From an uncultured Prevotella sp. (GTDB lineage: Bacteria > Bacteroidota > Bacteroidia > Bacteroidales > Bacteroidaceae), in NCBI GenBank assembly GCA_946625715.1, contig CAMOTK010000068.1, positions 1 through 9,497 on the forward strand: a stretch of DNA of 9,497 nt, given 5' to 3'. The translations under genes and the position numbers were made by a program. The notes under the pieces were generated by a model. That model saw only the letters and a list, made by a program, of their open reading frames with translations, was not told the DNA's origin and did not search any database. The first letter of the stretch is position 1; each line of letters starts with the position of its first letter. Positions 1 through 7,087 of this stretch are shown piece after piece.

Positions 1-212
1 CCGTCGGTATTGTCCATGGCCACGCAACGCACGGTGTCTTCGCCGATGTGCTGCTGCACCTCGACAATCAGTTCGCGTCCGTCGCCACGATTGATACGGA
101 GAGCCTCATGGATTTTTGGCAACACTTTTTCCGCATCCAGGCCTTCGGTATCGAAATAAACGTCGATAACAGGACCGATGATCTGCGAAATGTGTCCAGT
201 AATCTGTGACAT
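1..212 (-). CDS. atpD: F1Fo ATP synthase subunit beta, N-terminal part (partial at window edge)
   Basis: This is the catalytic beta subunit of the F1 head of ATP synthase, which makes ATP from ADP and phosphate on the cytoplasmic face of the membrane. Only the first 70 codons are in the window. They encode the N-terminal beta-barrel domain, with the family's opening pattern ([20 protein letters not shown]), then LPKIHEAL, then [20 protein letters not shown]. The P-loop and catalytic residues lie beyond the edge. The ATG at 212 is the only sensible start, since the barrel begins directly after it. A Bacteroidetes -7 box lies about 55 bases upstream. In Bacteroidetes atpD usually opens the ATP synthase operon, followed by atpC, and a promoter here fits that order. 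The identity is near certain; the rest of the operon is inferred. Confidence 0.95.
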   Translation of the reverse strand, partial: MSQITGHISQIIGPVIDVYFDTEGLDAEKVLPKIHEALRINRGDGRELIVEVQQHIGEDTVRCVAMDNTD

Positions 213-266
213 AAGCTTTTTATTTAGGTTATTATGATTATTGTTTTATGTTCTCAAGTAATCGTG

Positions 267-274
267 CAAAGATA
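267..274 (-). promoter_or_regulatory. Bacteroidetes-type -7 box upstream of atpD
   Basis: On the minus strand the bases read TATCTTTG followed by CA, matching the TAnnTTTG consensus of the Bacteroidetes primary sigma factor. Transcription would start near 262, giving a leader of about 50 bases before the atpD ATG at 212. I found no clear TTTG element 19 to 21 bases upstream, so only the -7 part is supported. No convincing terminator for the preceding esterase gene is visible between 213 and 329, so readthrough from it is possible. Confidence 0.6.
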
Positions 275-329
275 GCAAATCTTTTTGAAACCACGACGTT
301 TTTCTGGAAATATTTTTATTTTAAGCTCA

Positions 330-1328
330 TTATTTCCACTTTGCACCGTCGCGGAGCACAAACGTCACCTTGTTTTTCTTTGGCAACTGAGGCTTCTCGT
401 AGGTGCCTTCAAACAGCTGGATGGTCACCGGCTTCAGCGGATCGATGTGCTTCATGGCCTCGTCGAGCGTGAGATAGTGGCCCCTACCCTTGCTGTCGAC
501 AGCCACGTCGTAGTTCACACGGTACTTCGACAGCACCGGCACTTCTTCTACCAGCGCGTCGGCCAGCAGACGGGCCACCTTGTGAGCGCCATTAATATTA
601 TAATGTGTATTGTCCTGGCGTCCCTTCGGCACACTGGGCTCTTCGCCCGGCAGGAACCACATGTGCAGTTTCTTTGAGGCTTCCACGCCCAAGCCTTGCT
701 CCAGGTCGTGCGTAATCTTGTTGGCATCGACGAAGTGGACATTCATGCGCGCTGCCACATCGCGCGGCGCCACGGCATAGAGTCCATGGGTGTCTACCAG
801 CGAGTCGCCCTCAATGGTCTTCGGGGCATCCTTGAAGGTGGTGCCGCGCAGGGCTTCATCGTCGTCGTTCTTGGGCGTCACCTTGGCAAAGTTGCGGCGC
901 ACCACGCAGTTCATAAGCACGGGAATACCGCCGCGCTCGCGCGTCTCGCGCACAAACTTAGCCAGATTGTAGTCGAACGTAGAGCCGGGATCGGTGTGGC
1001 GGTCGGGCTTTGGCTTCTCGTCGTTGTGGCCAAACTGTATAATCACGTAGTCGCCAGGACGCATGCGGTCGAGCACTTTCTGCCAGCGGCCTTCATTGAT
1101 GAACGACAGCGACGAGCGACCGTTGACGGCGTGGTTGTCTACAACGATGTTGTCGTCGAAATAGCACTGCAGGGCCATGCCCCAGCCGCGCTCTTGCTTG
1201 CCTTCGCTGATGTCTTTGTTGGCCATCGTCGAGTCGCCAATCATGAAGATGGTAGTGGTGTTGCGCTTAAAAGCTGAAAGCGCCATGATTACGAGAGCCA
1301 CAGCGCAGAGTGCATATAGTTTTTTCAT
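330..1328 (-). CDS. Secreted SGNH/GDSL esterase, rhamnogalacturonan acetylesterase type (CE12-like), with pectinesterase-like tail
   Basis: The 332-residue product is probably an exported esterase that removes acetyl groups from pectic rhamnogalacturonan. Residues 1 to about 19 form a signal peptide (MKK, hydrophobic run, ALSA), with no lipobox cysteine. SGNH blocks follow in order: GDST at 31-34 with nucleophile Ser33, the NGRSS loop at 69-73 with Gly70, GHND at 100-103, and the Asp-His pair in DNTH at 239-242. The esterase domain ends near residue 261. The last 60 or so residues (about 274-332) instead resemble the start of a pectin methylesterase: a D-V-x-V-x-x-x-G-x-G-x-Y opening, then LDEAM, then a FEGTY strand. 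The start ATG overlaps the hisS stop as ATGA and has no Shine-Dalgarno, so translation is probably coupled. No SusC/SusD or other pectin genes are nearby. Substrate is inferred from family resemblance; a different acetylated sugar is possible. Confidence 0.85.
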   Translation of the reverse strand: MKKLYALCAVALVIMALSAFKRNTTTIFMIGDSTMANKDISEGKQERGWGMALQCYFDDNIVVDNHAVNGRSSLSFINEGRWQKVLDRMRPGDYVIIQFGHNDEKPKPDRHTDPGSTFDYNLAKFVRETRERGGIPVLMNCVVRRNFAKVTPKNDDDEALRGTTFKDAPKTIEGDSLVDTHGLYAVAPRDVAARMNVHFVDANKITHDLEQGLGVEASKKLHMWFLPGEEPSVPKGRQDNTHYNINGAHKVARLLADALVEEVPVLSKYRVNYDVAVDSKGRGHYLTLDEAMKHIDPLKPVTIQLFEGTYEKPQLPKKNKVTFVLRDGAKWK

Positions 1329-2683
1329 AGAATTTCGTTGATGAGTTCGTCGGGCGTCAGCAGTTTCTGCTCGCCGGTTGTCATGTTCTTTAAGGTTATC
1401 TTGCCCTCGGCCATCTCGCTTTCACCAGCCAGAGCCACGAAAGGAATAGCCTTGCCATTGGCATACGACATTTGTTTCTTCATCTTCGCAGCGTCGGGAT
1501 ACATTTCTGTGCGGATGCCGGCTTCGCGCGCCTTCGCCACGATAGGCAGACAGTAGGCCGTTTCTTGCTCGCCGAAGTTGATGAACAGCAGCTGTGTGCC
1601 GCCCACGGCGTTCTTTGGATAGGCATCGAGGGCGTTGAGCACGTCGAAGATACGGTCTACACCGAAGGAGATTCCTACGCCCGAAAGACCAGGCATGCCG
1701 AAGATACCCGTTAGGTTGTCGTAACGGCCACCACCGGTGATAGAACCAATCTGCACGTCGAGGGCTTTCACCTCGAAGATGGCACCCGTGTAATAGTTCA
1801 GACCGCGTGCCAGTGTGAGGTCGAGCTCTATTTCATTGTGCAGCGAACTGCCCAGGGTGTTCAGAATATAGCGCGTTTCTTCCACGCCTTTGATACCCGT
1901 CTCGCTGGCTGCAAGTACCTGTGCGATGGTGGCGAGTTTCTCCTCGTTGGTGCCAGTCAGGGCGATGATGGGCTGCAGCTTTTCAATCTGTTCGGCCGTC
2001 AGACCCTTCTCGGCAAGCTCAGCATTCACGTTGTCAATGCCTATCTTGTCGAGTTTGTCAATGGCTACAGTGATATCGACAATCTTGTCGGCAGCGCCAA
2101 TCACCTCGGCAATACCCGTCAGAATCTTGCGGTTGTTGATTTTTATCTGTACGCGCACGCCGAAACGGGTGAATACGGTATCGACAATCTGCATCAGTTC
2201 CACCTCATTGAGCAGTGAGTCGGAGCCCACCACGTCGCCATCGAACTGATAGAACTCGCGATAGCGGCCTTTCTGCGGACGGTCGGCACGCCACACGGGC
2301 TGCACCTGATAGCGCTTGAACGGCAACTGCAACTCTTCGCGGTGCATCACGACATAGCGGGCGAAGGGCACGGTGAGGTCGTAACGCAGGCCCTTCTCGC
2401 ACAGACGGGCGGCCAGATGCAGAGCATTGCGCTCCTTCAGCTCGTCGTCGCTGACTTTCGAAAGAAAGTCGCCGCTGTTGAGCACCTTAAACAACAGTTT
2501 GTCACCTTCTTCACCATATTTGCCCATCAGCGTTCCAAGAGTTTCCATTGCAGGCGTTTCAATCTGCTGGAAGCCGTAGAGGGCATAGACGTTGCGGATG
2601 GTATCGAAGATATAGTTGCGCTTGGCCATCTCAACAGGCGAGAAGTCGCGCGTTCCTTTAGGTATACTGGGTTTCTGTGCCAT
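1325..2683 (-). CDS. hisS: Histidyl-tRNA synthetase
   Basis: This class II aminoacyl-tRNA synthetase charges tRNA-His with histidine in the cytoplasm. The 452 residues begin with the typical KGTRDFSP element (9-16). [11 protein letters not shown] (100-110) and the motif 2 region with WRADRP (131-136) and [10 protein letters not shown] (139-148) follow. The histidine-specific signatures [10 protein letters not shown] (291-300) and GGGRYD (317-322) come next, and motif 3 is the [13 protein letters not shown] stretch (335-347). The anticodon-binding domain fills roughly 363-452. All catalytic signatures are intact and the length is normal for the family's longer Bacteroidetes-type members. Its ATG shares one base with the purA stop (TAATG), and its TGA overlaps the esterase ATG by four bases. 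It therefore appears to be the third gene of a tightly packed unit led by the Fur-family gene. Confidence 0.98.
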   Translation of the reverse strand: MAQKPSIPKGTRDFSPVEMAKRNYIFDTIRNVYALYGFQQIETPAMETLGTLMGKYGEEGDKLLFKVLNSGDFLSKVSDDELKERNALHLAARLCEKGLRYDLTVPFARYVVMHREELQLPFKRYQVQPVWRADRPQKGRYREFYQFDGDVVGSDSLLNEVELMQIVDTVFTRFGVRVQIKINNRKILTGIAEVIGAADKIVDITVAIDKLDKIGIDNVNAELAEKGLTAEQIEKLQPIIALTGTNEEKLATIAQVLAASETGIKGVEETRYILNTLGSSLHNEIELDLTLARGLNYYTGAIFEVKALDVQIGSITGGGRYDNLTGIFGMPGLSGVGISFGVDRIFDVLNALDAYPKNAVGGTQLLFINFGEQETAYCLPIVAKAREAGIRTEMYPDAAKMKKQMSYANGKAIPFVALAGESEMAEGKITLKNMTTGEQKLLTPDELINEIL

Positions 2684-3951
2684 TACTTTCTGACGATTGT
2701 TTGTTCACGGTCGGGACCGATAGAGATAATCTTGATGGGCGTTTCGAGCTCTTTCTCAAGGAAAGCGATGTAATCTTTGAAGGCCTGCGGGAACTGCTCC
2801 TCACTGGTGAACTTGGTCATATCGGTTTTCCAGCCGGGAAGTTCCACATAGACGGGTTCTACATCATCGATTTCGTAGGGGAAATAGTCAATCTGCTCGC
2901 CCTTCTGCTTGTAGGCCACGCAGGCTTTGATGGTATCGAAGTCGTCGAGCACGTCGCTCTTCATCATAATCAGCTGGGTGACGCCATTGACCATAATGGA
3001 ATAGCGCAGGGCAACGAGGTCTATCCAACCGCAACGGCGCTCACGACCAGTGACAGCACCGTACTCGTGACCGAGGTCGCGGATGCGTGCGCCCGTCTCG
3101 TCGAAGAGCTCGGTGGGGAAAGGACCAGCACCGACGCGCGTGCAATAGGCTTTCATGATGCCAAACACGTCGCCAATCTTATTGGGACCGATGCCCAAGC
3201 CGGTGCAAGCGCCTGCGCAGATGGTGTTCGACGAGGTGACGAAGGGATAAGAACCGAAGTCTACGTCGAGCATGGTGCCCTGTGCACCCTCGCAAAGCAC
3301 GCTTTTTCCCTCGCGGAGCGTATTGTTGAGCTCGTGCTCCGAGTCGACAATGGGGAACTGGCGCAGGTATTCGACGCCCTCGAGCCACTTCTTCTCGACC
3401 TCGGTAATGTCGTATTCGAAGTTGAGCGACTTGAGAATCTGCTCATGACGAGCCTTCGCACGAGCATATTTCTCCTCGAAATGGTCGAGGATATCGCCTA
3501 CGCGCAGACCGTTGCGCGACACTTTGTCGGTGTAGGTCGGTCCGATGCCCTTGCCGGTAGTGCCCACTTTGTTCTTGCCCTTCTGGGCTTCGTAGGCAGC
3601 ATCGAGCACACGGTGCGTGGGCATGATGAGATGGGCTTTCTTGGAGATGTGCAGGCGGCTCTTCAGTTCGTGTCCGCTGGCCTCAAGAGCCTTGGCTTCT
3701 TCCATGAAGAGGTCGGGAGCGAGCACTACGCCATTACCGATAATATTGACCTTGCCACCCTGGAAGATGCCAGAAGGTATGCTGCGCAGCACATACTTCT
3801 GACCTTCGAACTCCAACGTATGGCCGGCATTGGGACCACCCTGAAAACGGGCAACGACGTCGTAGTGTGGTGTGAGCACATCGACGACTTTTCCCTTACC
3901 CTCATCGCCCCACTGCAATCCGAGCAGGACGTCTACTTTACCTTTGTTCAT
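2683..3951 (-). CDS. purA: Adenylosuccinate synthetase
   Basis: PurA condenses IMP with aspartate using GTP to give adenylosuccinate, the first committed step to AMP. The 422-residue product shows every hallmark of the family. The GTP-binding loop is GDEGKGK at 15-21, with Asp16 the expected catalytic acid. GGPNAGHT (38-45) carries the catalytic His44. The IMP-binding segment [10 protein letters not shown] is at 131-140, GRERRCGW at 302-309, the guanine-recognition motif KSDVLD at 331-336, and the C-terminal SIGPDREQT at 410-418. Its start lies inside the end of the Fur-family gene (14-base overlap), and its stop overlaps the hisS start by one base. No good Shine-Dalgarno precedes it, so it probably relies on ribosomes finishing the upstream gene. 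It could therefore come under the control acting on the Fur-family promoter, though an internal promoter cannot be excluded. Confidence 0.99.
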   Translation of the reverse strand: MNKGKVDVLLGLQWGDEGKGKVVDVLTPHYDVVARFQGGPNAGHTLEFEGQKYVLRSIPSGIFQGGKVNIIGNGVVLAPDLFMEEAKALEASGHELKSRLHISKKAHLIMPTHRVLDAAYEAQKGKNKVGTTGKGIGPTYTDKVSRNGLRVGDILDHFEEKYARAKARHEQILKSLNFEYDITEVEKKWLEGVEYLRQFPIVDSEHELNNTLREGKSVLCEGAQGTMLDVDFGSYPFVTSSNTICAGACTGLGIGPNKIGDVFGIMKAYCTRVGAGPFPTELFDETGARIRDLGHEYGAVTGRERRCGWIDLVALRYSIMVNGVTQLIMMKSDVLDDFDTIKACVAYKQKGEQIDYFPYEIDDVEPVYVELPGWKTDMTKFTSEEQFPQAFKDYIAFLEKELETPIKIISIGPDREQTIVRK

Positions 3952-4453
3952 TGTTTGTTATACTCGTTTTGGTTGTAATTTTTTTCTTTCTTGCAAGTTT
4001 GCCCTGACAGGCACTGCACACGCCATAGACGTAGAGCGTAAAGCCATCCTTGCGGAAGCGCTTGAAGTGGGTGGCATCGATGGCTCTGACAATGAGCGGC
4101 GCCTTCAGCTCAGTCACACTGCCGCAGATGGTACATATCTGGTGGCAGTGGCTGTTGTTGTCGTAGCAGGCTTCATACATGGTACGCCCTTGAAAGCGGT
4201 GTCTGATGACAAGCCGCAGCTCCATAAAGAGGTTGAGCGTGTTATAGAGCGTGGCCCTGCTGACAGGGAATTTGTACTCTTCGCTCAGTTTCTCGCCCAA
4301 CTGCTCGAGCGAGAAATGCCCGCTGATGTTATAGACGGCCTTCAGAATCGCATAGCGTTCTGGTGTCTTACGGTGGTTATTGGCCTCTAAAAAGCTGTCG
4401 AGAATGCGCTCGGCAGCCGTGATTACAGATTCTTTCATGTCGTTAGTCTTCAT
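3938..4453 (-). CDS. Fur-family metal- or peroxide-responsive transcriptional regulator
   Basis: This is a cytoplasmic DNA-binding regulator of the Fur/PerR/Zur family. Numbered from the ATG at 4453 (171 residues), the winged helix spans about 25-85: RKTPERYAIL at 28-37 and recognition helix SRATLYNTLNLF at 65-76. The dimerisation domain has the metal cluster NSHCHQICTIC. Two CxxC pairs (Cys107/Cys110 and Cys136/Cys139) should hold the structural zinc. His46, Glu94, His102 and His104 match the regulatory metal ligands of Fur (H33, E81, H88, H90). The second Fur histidine/aspartate site looks replaced by Ser101 and Cys103. The tail after Cys139 is basic. Start choice is uncertain. The frame stays open to an ATG at 4498, but the promoter lies after it. 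The ATG at 4438 would leave the inverted repeat untranslated and fits family length. Fur, PerR or Zur cannot be told apart by eye. Confidence 0.93.
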   Translation of the reverse strand: MKTNDMKESVITAAERILDSFLEANNHRKTPERYAILKAVYNISGHFSLEQLGEKLSEEYKFPVSRATLYNTLNLFMELRLVIRHRFQGRTMYEACYDNNSHCHQICTICGSVTELKAPLIVRAIDATHFKRFRKDGFTLYVYGVCSACQGKLARKKKITTKTSITNNEQR

Positions 4454-4497
4454 AAAACCCGCAACAAAGTTACAACTTTTTAGCGAGACTAACGACA
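4438..4497. repeat. Perfect 12-base inverted repeat enclosing the Fur-family promoter
   Basis: TGTCGTTAGTCT at 4438-4449 is exactly complementary to AGACTAACGACA at 4486-4497, with 36 bases between. On the minus strand the upstream arm covers roughly the -33 region. The other arm starts just after the ATG at 4453 and ends on the A of the ATG at 4438. A second perfect dyad, AAAGTT-AC-AACTTT at 4466-4479, sits inside the loop over the -7 box. The arrangement looks like paired operator sites for autoregulation. In RNA made from further upstream it could fold as a stem hiding the 4438 start. Function is inferred. Confidence 0.7.
4465..4472 (-). promoter_or_regulatory. Bacteroidetes-type -7 box for the Fur-family gene unit
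   Basis: The minus strand reads TAACTTTG (followed by T), a full match to TAnnTTTG. A TTG lies about 23 bases upstream at 4496-4498, within the upstream arm of the inverted repeat, as a poor -33 candidate. Expected transcription start is near 4460. This gives only a 7-base leader for the ATG at 4453, or about 22 bases for the ATG at 4438. It would drive the Fur-family gene, purA, hisS and the esterase. Confidence 0.65.
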
Positions 4498-4504
4498 ATA
4501 TTAT

Positions 4505-5131
4505 TTAAAAAAAGTCTAAATGATTGTGTTTTAGTGCAGATTTGGCCAATCTTTCGTAGACAAGACCAAGTTCTGCGAAGCGCTGAAGGGCCTGCATGGC
4601 CGCTTTTTTGACGGGCAGCGACGAGTTTTCGATGGCCGAAACAGCCTGATCCAGAAATTCGTTGATGCCGCGCTCGTTGGGTTCCTGCGCGTTCATGAAG
4701 AGGCGCGCCAAAACATGGAAGCCACAAAGCTGTGCCAACTGGTTGTCGCCTGCTATCCACTGGAAAGCCTTGTCGGCGGCGAACGGCAGATACTGATAGA
4801 GATTGAAGGCGGCCTGCTCGGCAATCTCTTGCTCAGTGGTTTGTTCCATCCAGATGTCGATAACTTCCGGCAAGACAGCGTCGGCCGGCATCATCATCGT
4901 TGCTAAAATCTTGCACTCGCGCACGTTTTGCTTCCACAACTCGATGGCCAGGTCATAGTTTTTGCCCAATTCCTGAGCTTTTTCGCGTAGTCGGGGAATG
5001 GTGGCGCCCCAGTTGAGCTTGTAGTCGACACCCTTTTCGCGCATGGATTGCGCCACCGCGCCGTCCATCATCTGTCGGAACGACTGCTTGATGGCTTTCA
5101 CCTGCTCTTGGACATCTACTGCGTTGGTCAT
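4505..5131 (-). CDS. AlkD-fold HEAT-repeat protein (DNA alkylation repair family, probably lacking glycosylase residues)
   Basis: The 208-residue protein is all-helical and resembles the AlkD family (PF08713 type) through about residues 45-185. Supporting segments are IPRLREKAQELGKN, the helix DLAIELWKQNVRECKILA (about 60-77), NLYQYLPFAADKAFQWI (110-126) and LPVKKAAMQAL (172-182). AlkD proteins remove positively charged alkylated bases from DNA without base flipping. Aligned by eye to typical relatives, the expected Trp and Asp of the WxxxD pair fall on Gln101 and Glu105. The DNA-contacting Arg falls on Leu135 and the late Trp on Gln180. Base excision is therefore doubtful, and a binding or scaffolding role is possible. 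The start overlaps the DPP III stop as ATGA with no Shine-Dalgarno. In P. gingivalis an AlkD-like domain is fused to DPP III, which suggests the two products here act together. Family assignment is good; activity is unknown. Confidence 0.85.
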   Translation of the reverse strand: MTNAVDVQEQVKAIKQSFRQMMDGAVAQSMREKGVDYKLNWGATIPRLREKAQELGKNYDLAIELWKQNVRECKILATMMMPADAVLPEVIDIWMEQTTEQEIAEQAAFNLYQYLPFAADKAFQWIAGDNQLAQLCGFHVLARLFMNAQEPNERGINEFLDQAVSAIENSSLPVKKAAMQALQRFAELGLVYERLAKSALKHNHLDFF

Positions 5132-7080
5132 ATCAGCGTGGCGTATTCTGAGCTATAGCGCAGCATCTGATGGGCGTAGCTTTCGCTATAGCTGATTTGT
5201 ATGTCGGCGATATTGCCGTCGCGGTCGTAGACGGGCAGCAACATCGGATTGATGAAGCCTTTGTAGGGTGCCAGATTGAGCCGGCGATAACGTTCAAGCA
5301 CTTCCTGATGCAACTCGGGGTCGACCTTGATGGCGTAGCGCTCCACCAACTGGCGTGCGGCCTCGAAGTCGCCTTCGCTCTTGATGCGCTGCACCTCGGC
5401 AAGCAGGCGGGCAATGAGCCCACGGAGCGTTTCGAAATCGGTGATTTCCACGTAGGTTTTCCCAGCTTTCTTCACCAGCTGAACGGCATTGCCCTGCTCC
5501 AGACACCAGTGGGCAATGAGTGCACGGTTGCGCATGTGGGCCTCTTCAATCTGTCGGCCGGGCTCAATGCGCACCAGTTGGGTCATCAAGCCGTTCATCA
5601 TGTACGTATAGTACTGTGCCTTGTAGGCTTCGCCATCGGGCGTAAGCCCCAGTTCCACTAATTTTTTGTCTGCGATGTAGTAGAGTCCGAACAGATCGGC
5701 GCGTGCTTCCTCGATGGTGTTACCATAGGCTTTCAGTGCATCGGGGTCGACGCCCGGCAGCAACTGGCCGCTTCCATGGCCCAGACACTCGTGCAGGTCG
5801 GTGTGAAGGTCGTCGCAAACGTCGCCATACTTCTCAATGAGCTCTAACATACGGGCGTCGCAGATGAACTCTTCCTTGAATCCGTTGCCGTGTGCAGCCT
5901 TGTTATAGGCATCGGTAATGTTGCTAATGGTGATGCTCTTCGAGCCATAACGGGCGCGAATCCAGTCGGCGTTGGGAAGATTGATGCCAATGGCCGTCGA
6001 GGGATACTCGTCGCCCCCCAGCATAGCGGCGCAGATGACATTGGCGGAAACACCTTTCACCACGGGCTTGCGGAAGCGGGGGTCGACGGGCGAATGGTCT
6101 TCAAACCATTGGGCGTTGCTGCTGATGGTCTGCGTTCGGTGTGTGGCGGCCTCGTCGACGTATTCCACAAGCCCTTCCCATGAACCTTTCAGGCCAAGCG
6201 GGTCGCCATAGACTTCAATGAAGCCATTGATGAAATCGATGCGTGTATCGGTGGTTTGCAGCCATTTGATGGAATAGTCGTCGAACAGCTTCAGGTCGCC
6301 GGTTTCGTAATAGCTGATGAGCGTTTCAATGACAGTCTTCTGGCGGTCGTTTTCGGCCACTTCAGCCGCACGGCGCAACCAGTAGACGATGTGGCGAATG
6401 GCGTTGGCATACTTGCCGTTGGCGCTCCACACGTGCTCCTCTACCCTGCCGTCGCGCTTCACGAGCGTGCTGTTGAGCCCGAACGACGGCGCCTCTTCGC
6501 CAGCCTGCTGCTTTTTCTGGGCATAAAACTGCTCGGCCTCTGCCTGCGTGACGCCTTGGTAGAAGTTGCATGCCGAGGTCTGGACAAGGTCTTCGCCATC
6601 GGCTTTGTTCACGCGCTTGGGCAGCACATCAGGATTGAAAATAACAGGAAACAACTGATGGCACAGCTCGTCGACGCTTTCGTTTTCGCCGAGCGGCAAG
6701 CGCCGTGCATCTACCTGCTGCAAGCACTGCCGCAGATAGTCTTCCGAGAAAGCGGGCACAAACTTCTCCGAGCCGTAGTGATGATAGATGCCACTGGAGA
6801 ACCACACGCGCTTGAGATAAGTCTCGAGCGCCTGAAACTCGGGCGTGGTGTGGTCGATGGTCAGGTCGGTATATACGGCCTCGAGCATCTTGCGGATGCG
6901 CAGGTTGTAGCGGCCAAACTGGTCGAAAGTGATGTCGCGGCCGTAGAGTGTGGCTTTAGAGAGATAATAGACCAAACGTTTCTGGCCGACTGACAGTTGC
7001 TCGAAGCCATTAAGCCGATAGCGCAGCAACTGTAAGTCGGCAAACCGTTCGCTGGTGTACGAAAACGAATCTTCAGACAT
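5128..7080 (-). CDS. Dipeptidyl peptidase III, M49 zinc metallopeptidase
   Basis: DPP III clips dipeptides from the N-terminus of short peptides. The 650-residue product carries the M49 zinc motif HECLGH at 430-435 (zinc ligands His430 and His435, catalytic Glu431). It also carries EEARAD at 457-462, where Glu458 should be the third ligand. The 28-residue gap between His430 and Glu458 is as I recall for the Bacteroides thetaiotaomicron enzyme, shorter than in human DPP III. Family blocks such as GINLPNADWIRARYGSKS (365-382) and the C-terminal GFINPMLLPVYD (608-619) are present. The N-terminus (MSEDSFSYTSERF) has no signal peptide, so a cytoplasmic role in peptide turnover is likely. AAAGGAA lies right before the ATG at 7080, starting beside the stop of the AraC gene, with short spacing. 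It overlaps the AlkD-fold gene by four bases. Some relatives are annotated as Zn-dependent or NUDIX-linked hydrolases, but the motif makes M49 firm. Confidence 0.95.
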   Translation of the reverse strand: MSEDSFSYTSERFADLQLLRYRLNGFEQLSVGQKRLVYYLSKATLYGRDITFDQFGRYNLRIRKMLEAVYTDLTIDHTTPEFQALETYLKRVWFSSGIYHHYGSEKFVPAFSEDYLRQCLQQVDARRLPLGENESVDELCHQLFPVIFNPDVLPKRVNKADGEDLVQTSACNFYQGVTQAEAEQFYAQKKQQAGEEAPSFGLNSTLVKRDGRVEEHVWSANGKYANAIRHIVYWLRRAAEVAENDRQKTVIETLISYYETGDLKLFDDYSIKWLQTTDTRIDFINGFIEVYGDPLGLKGSWEGLVEYVDEAATHRTQTISSNAQWFEDHSPVDPRFRKPVVKGVSANVICAAMLGGDEYPSTAIGINLPNADWIRARYGSKSITISNITDAYNKAAHGNGFKEEFICDARMLELIEKYGDVCDDLHTDLHECLGHGSGQLLPGVDPDALKAYGNTIEEARADLFGLYYIADKKLVELGLTPDGEAYKAQYYTYMMNGLMTQLVRIEPGRQIEEAHMRNRALIAHWCLEQGNAVQLVKKAGKTYVEITDFETLRGLIARLLAEVQRIKSEGDFEAARQLVERYAIKVDPELHQEVLERYRRLNLAPYKGFINPMLLPVYDRDGNIADIQISYSESYAHQMLRYSSEYATLI

Positions 7081-7087
7081 TTCCTTT

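Noticed and set aside
285..330. Possible terminator after the esterase gene
   Set aside because: Only a weak AT-only pairing (AAATA with TATTT) is present, with no GC stem followed by a T run.
2677..3978. A 433-codon plus-strand open frame lying antisense to purA
   Set aside because: It mirrors purA, whose product is intact and diagnostic. The antisense translation shows no family motif, and such frames arise from biased codon use in GC-rich genes.
4454..4498. N-terminal extension of the Fur-family protein from the ATG at 4498
   Set aside because: The TAACTTTG box lies inside this extension, so the first 15 codons would not be in the transcript. The added residues do not fit the family's usual start.
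6256..6993. A 245-codon plus-strand open frame antisense to the DPP III gene
   Set aside because: The DPP III frame is continuous with intact catalytic motifs, and the antisense product shows no recognisable domain.
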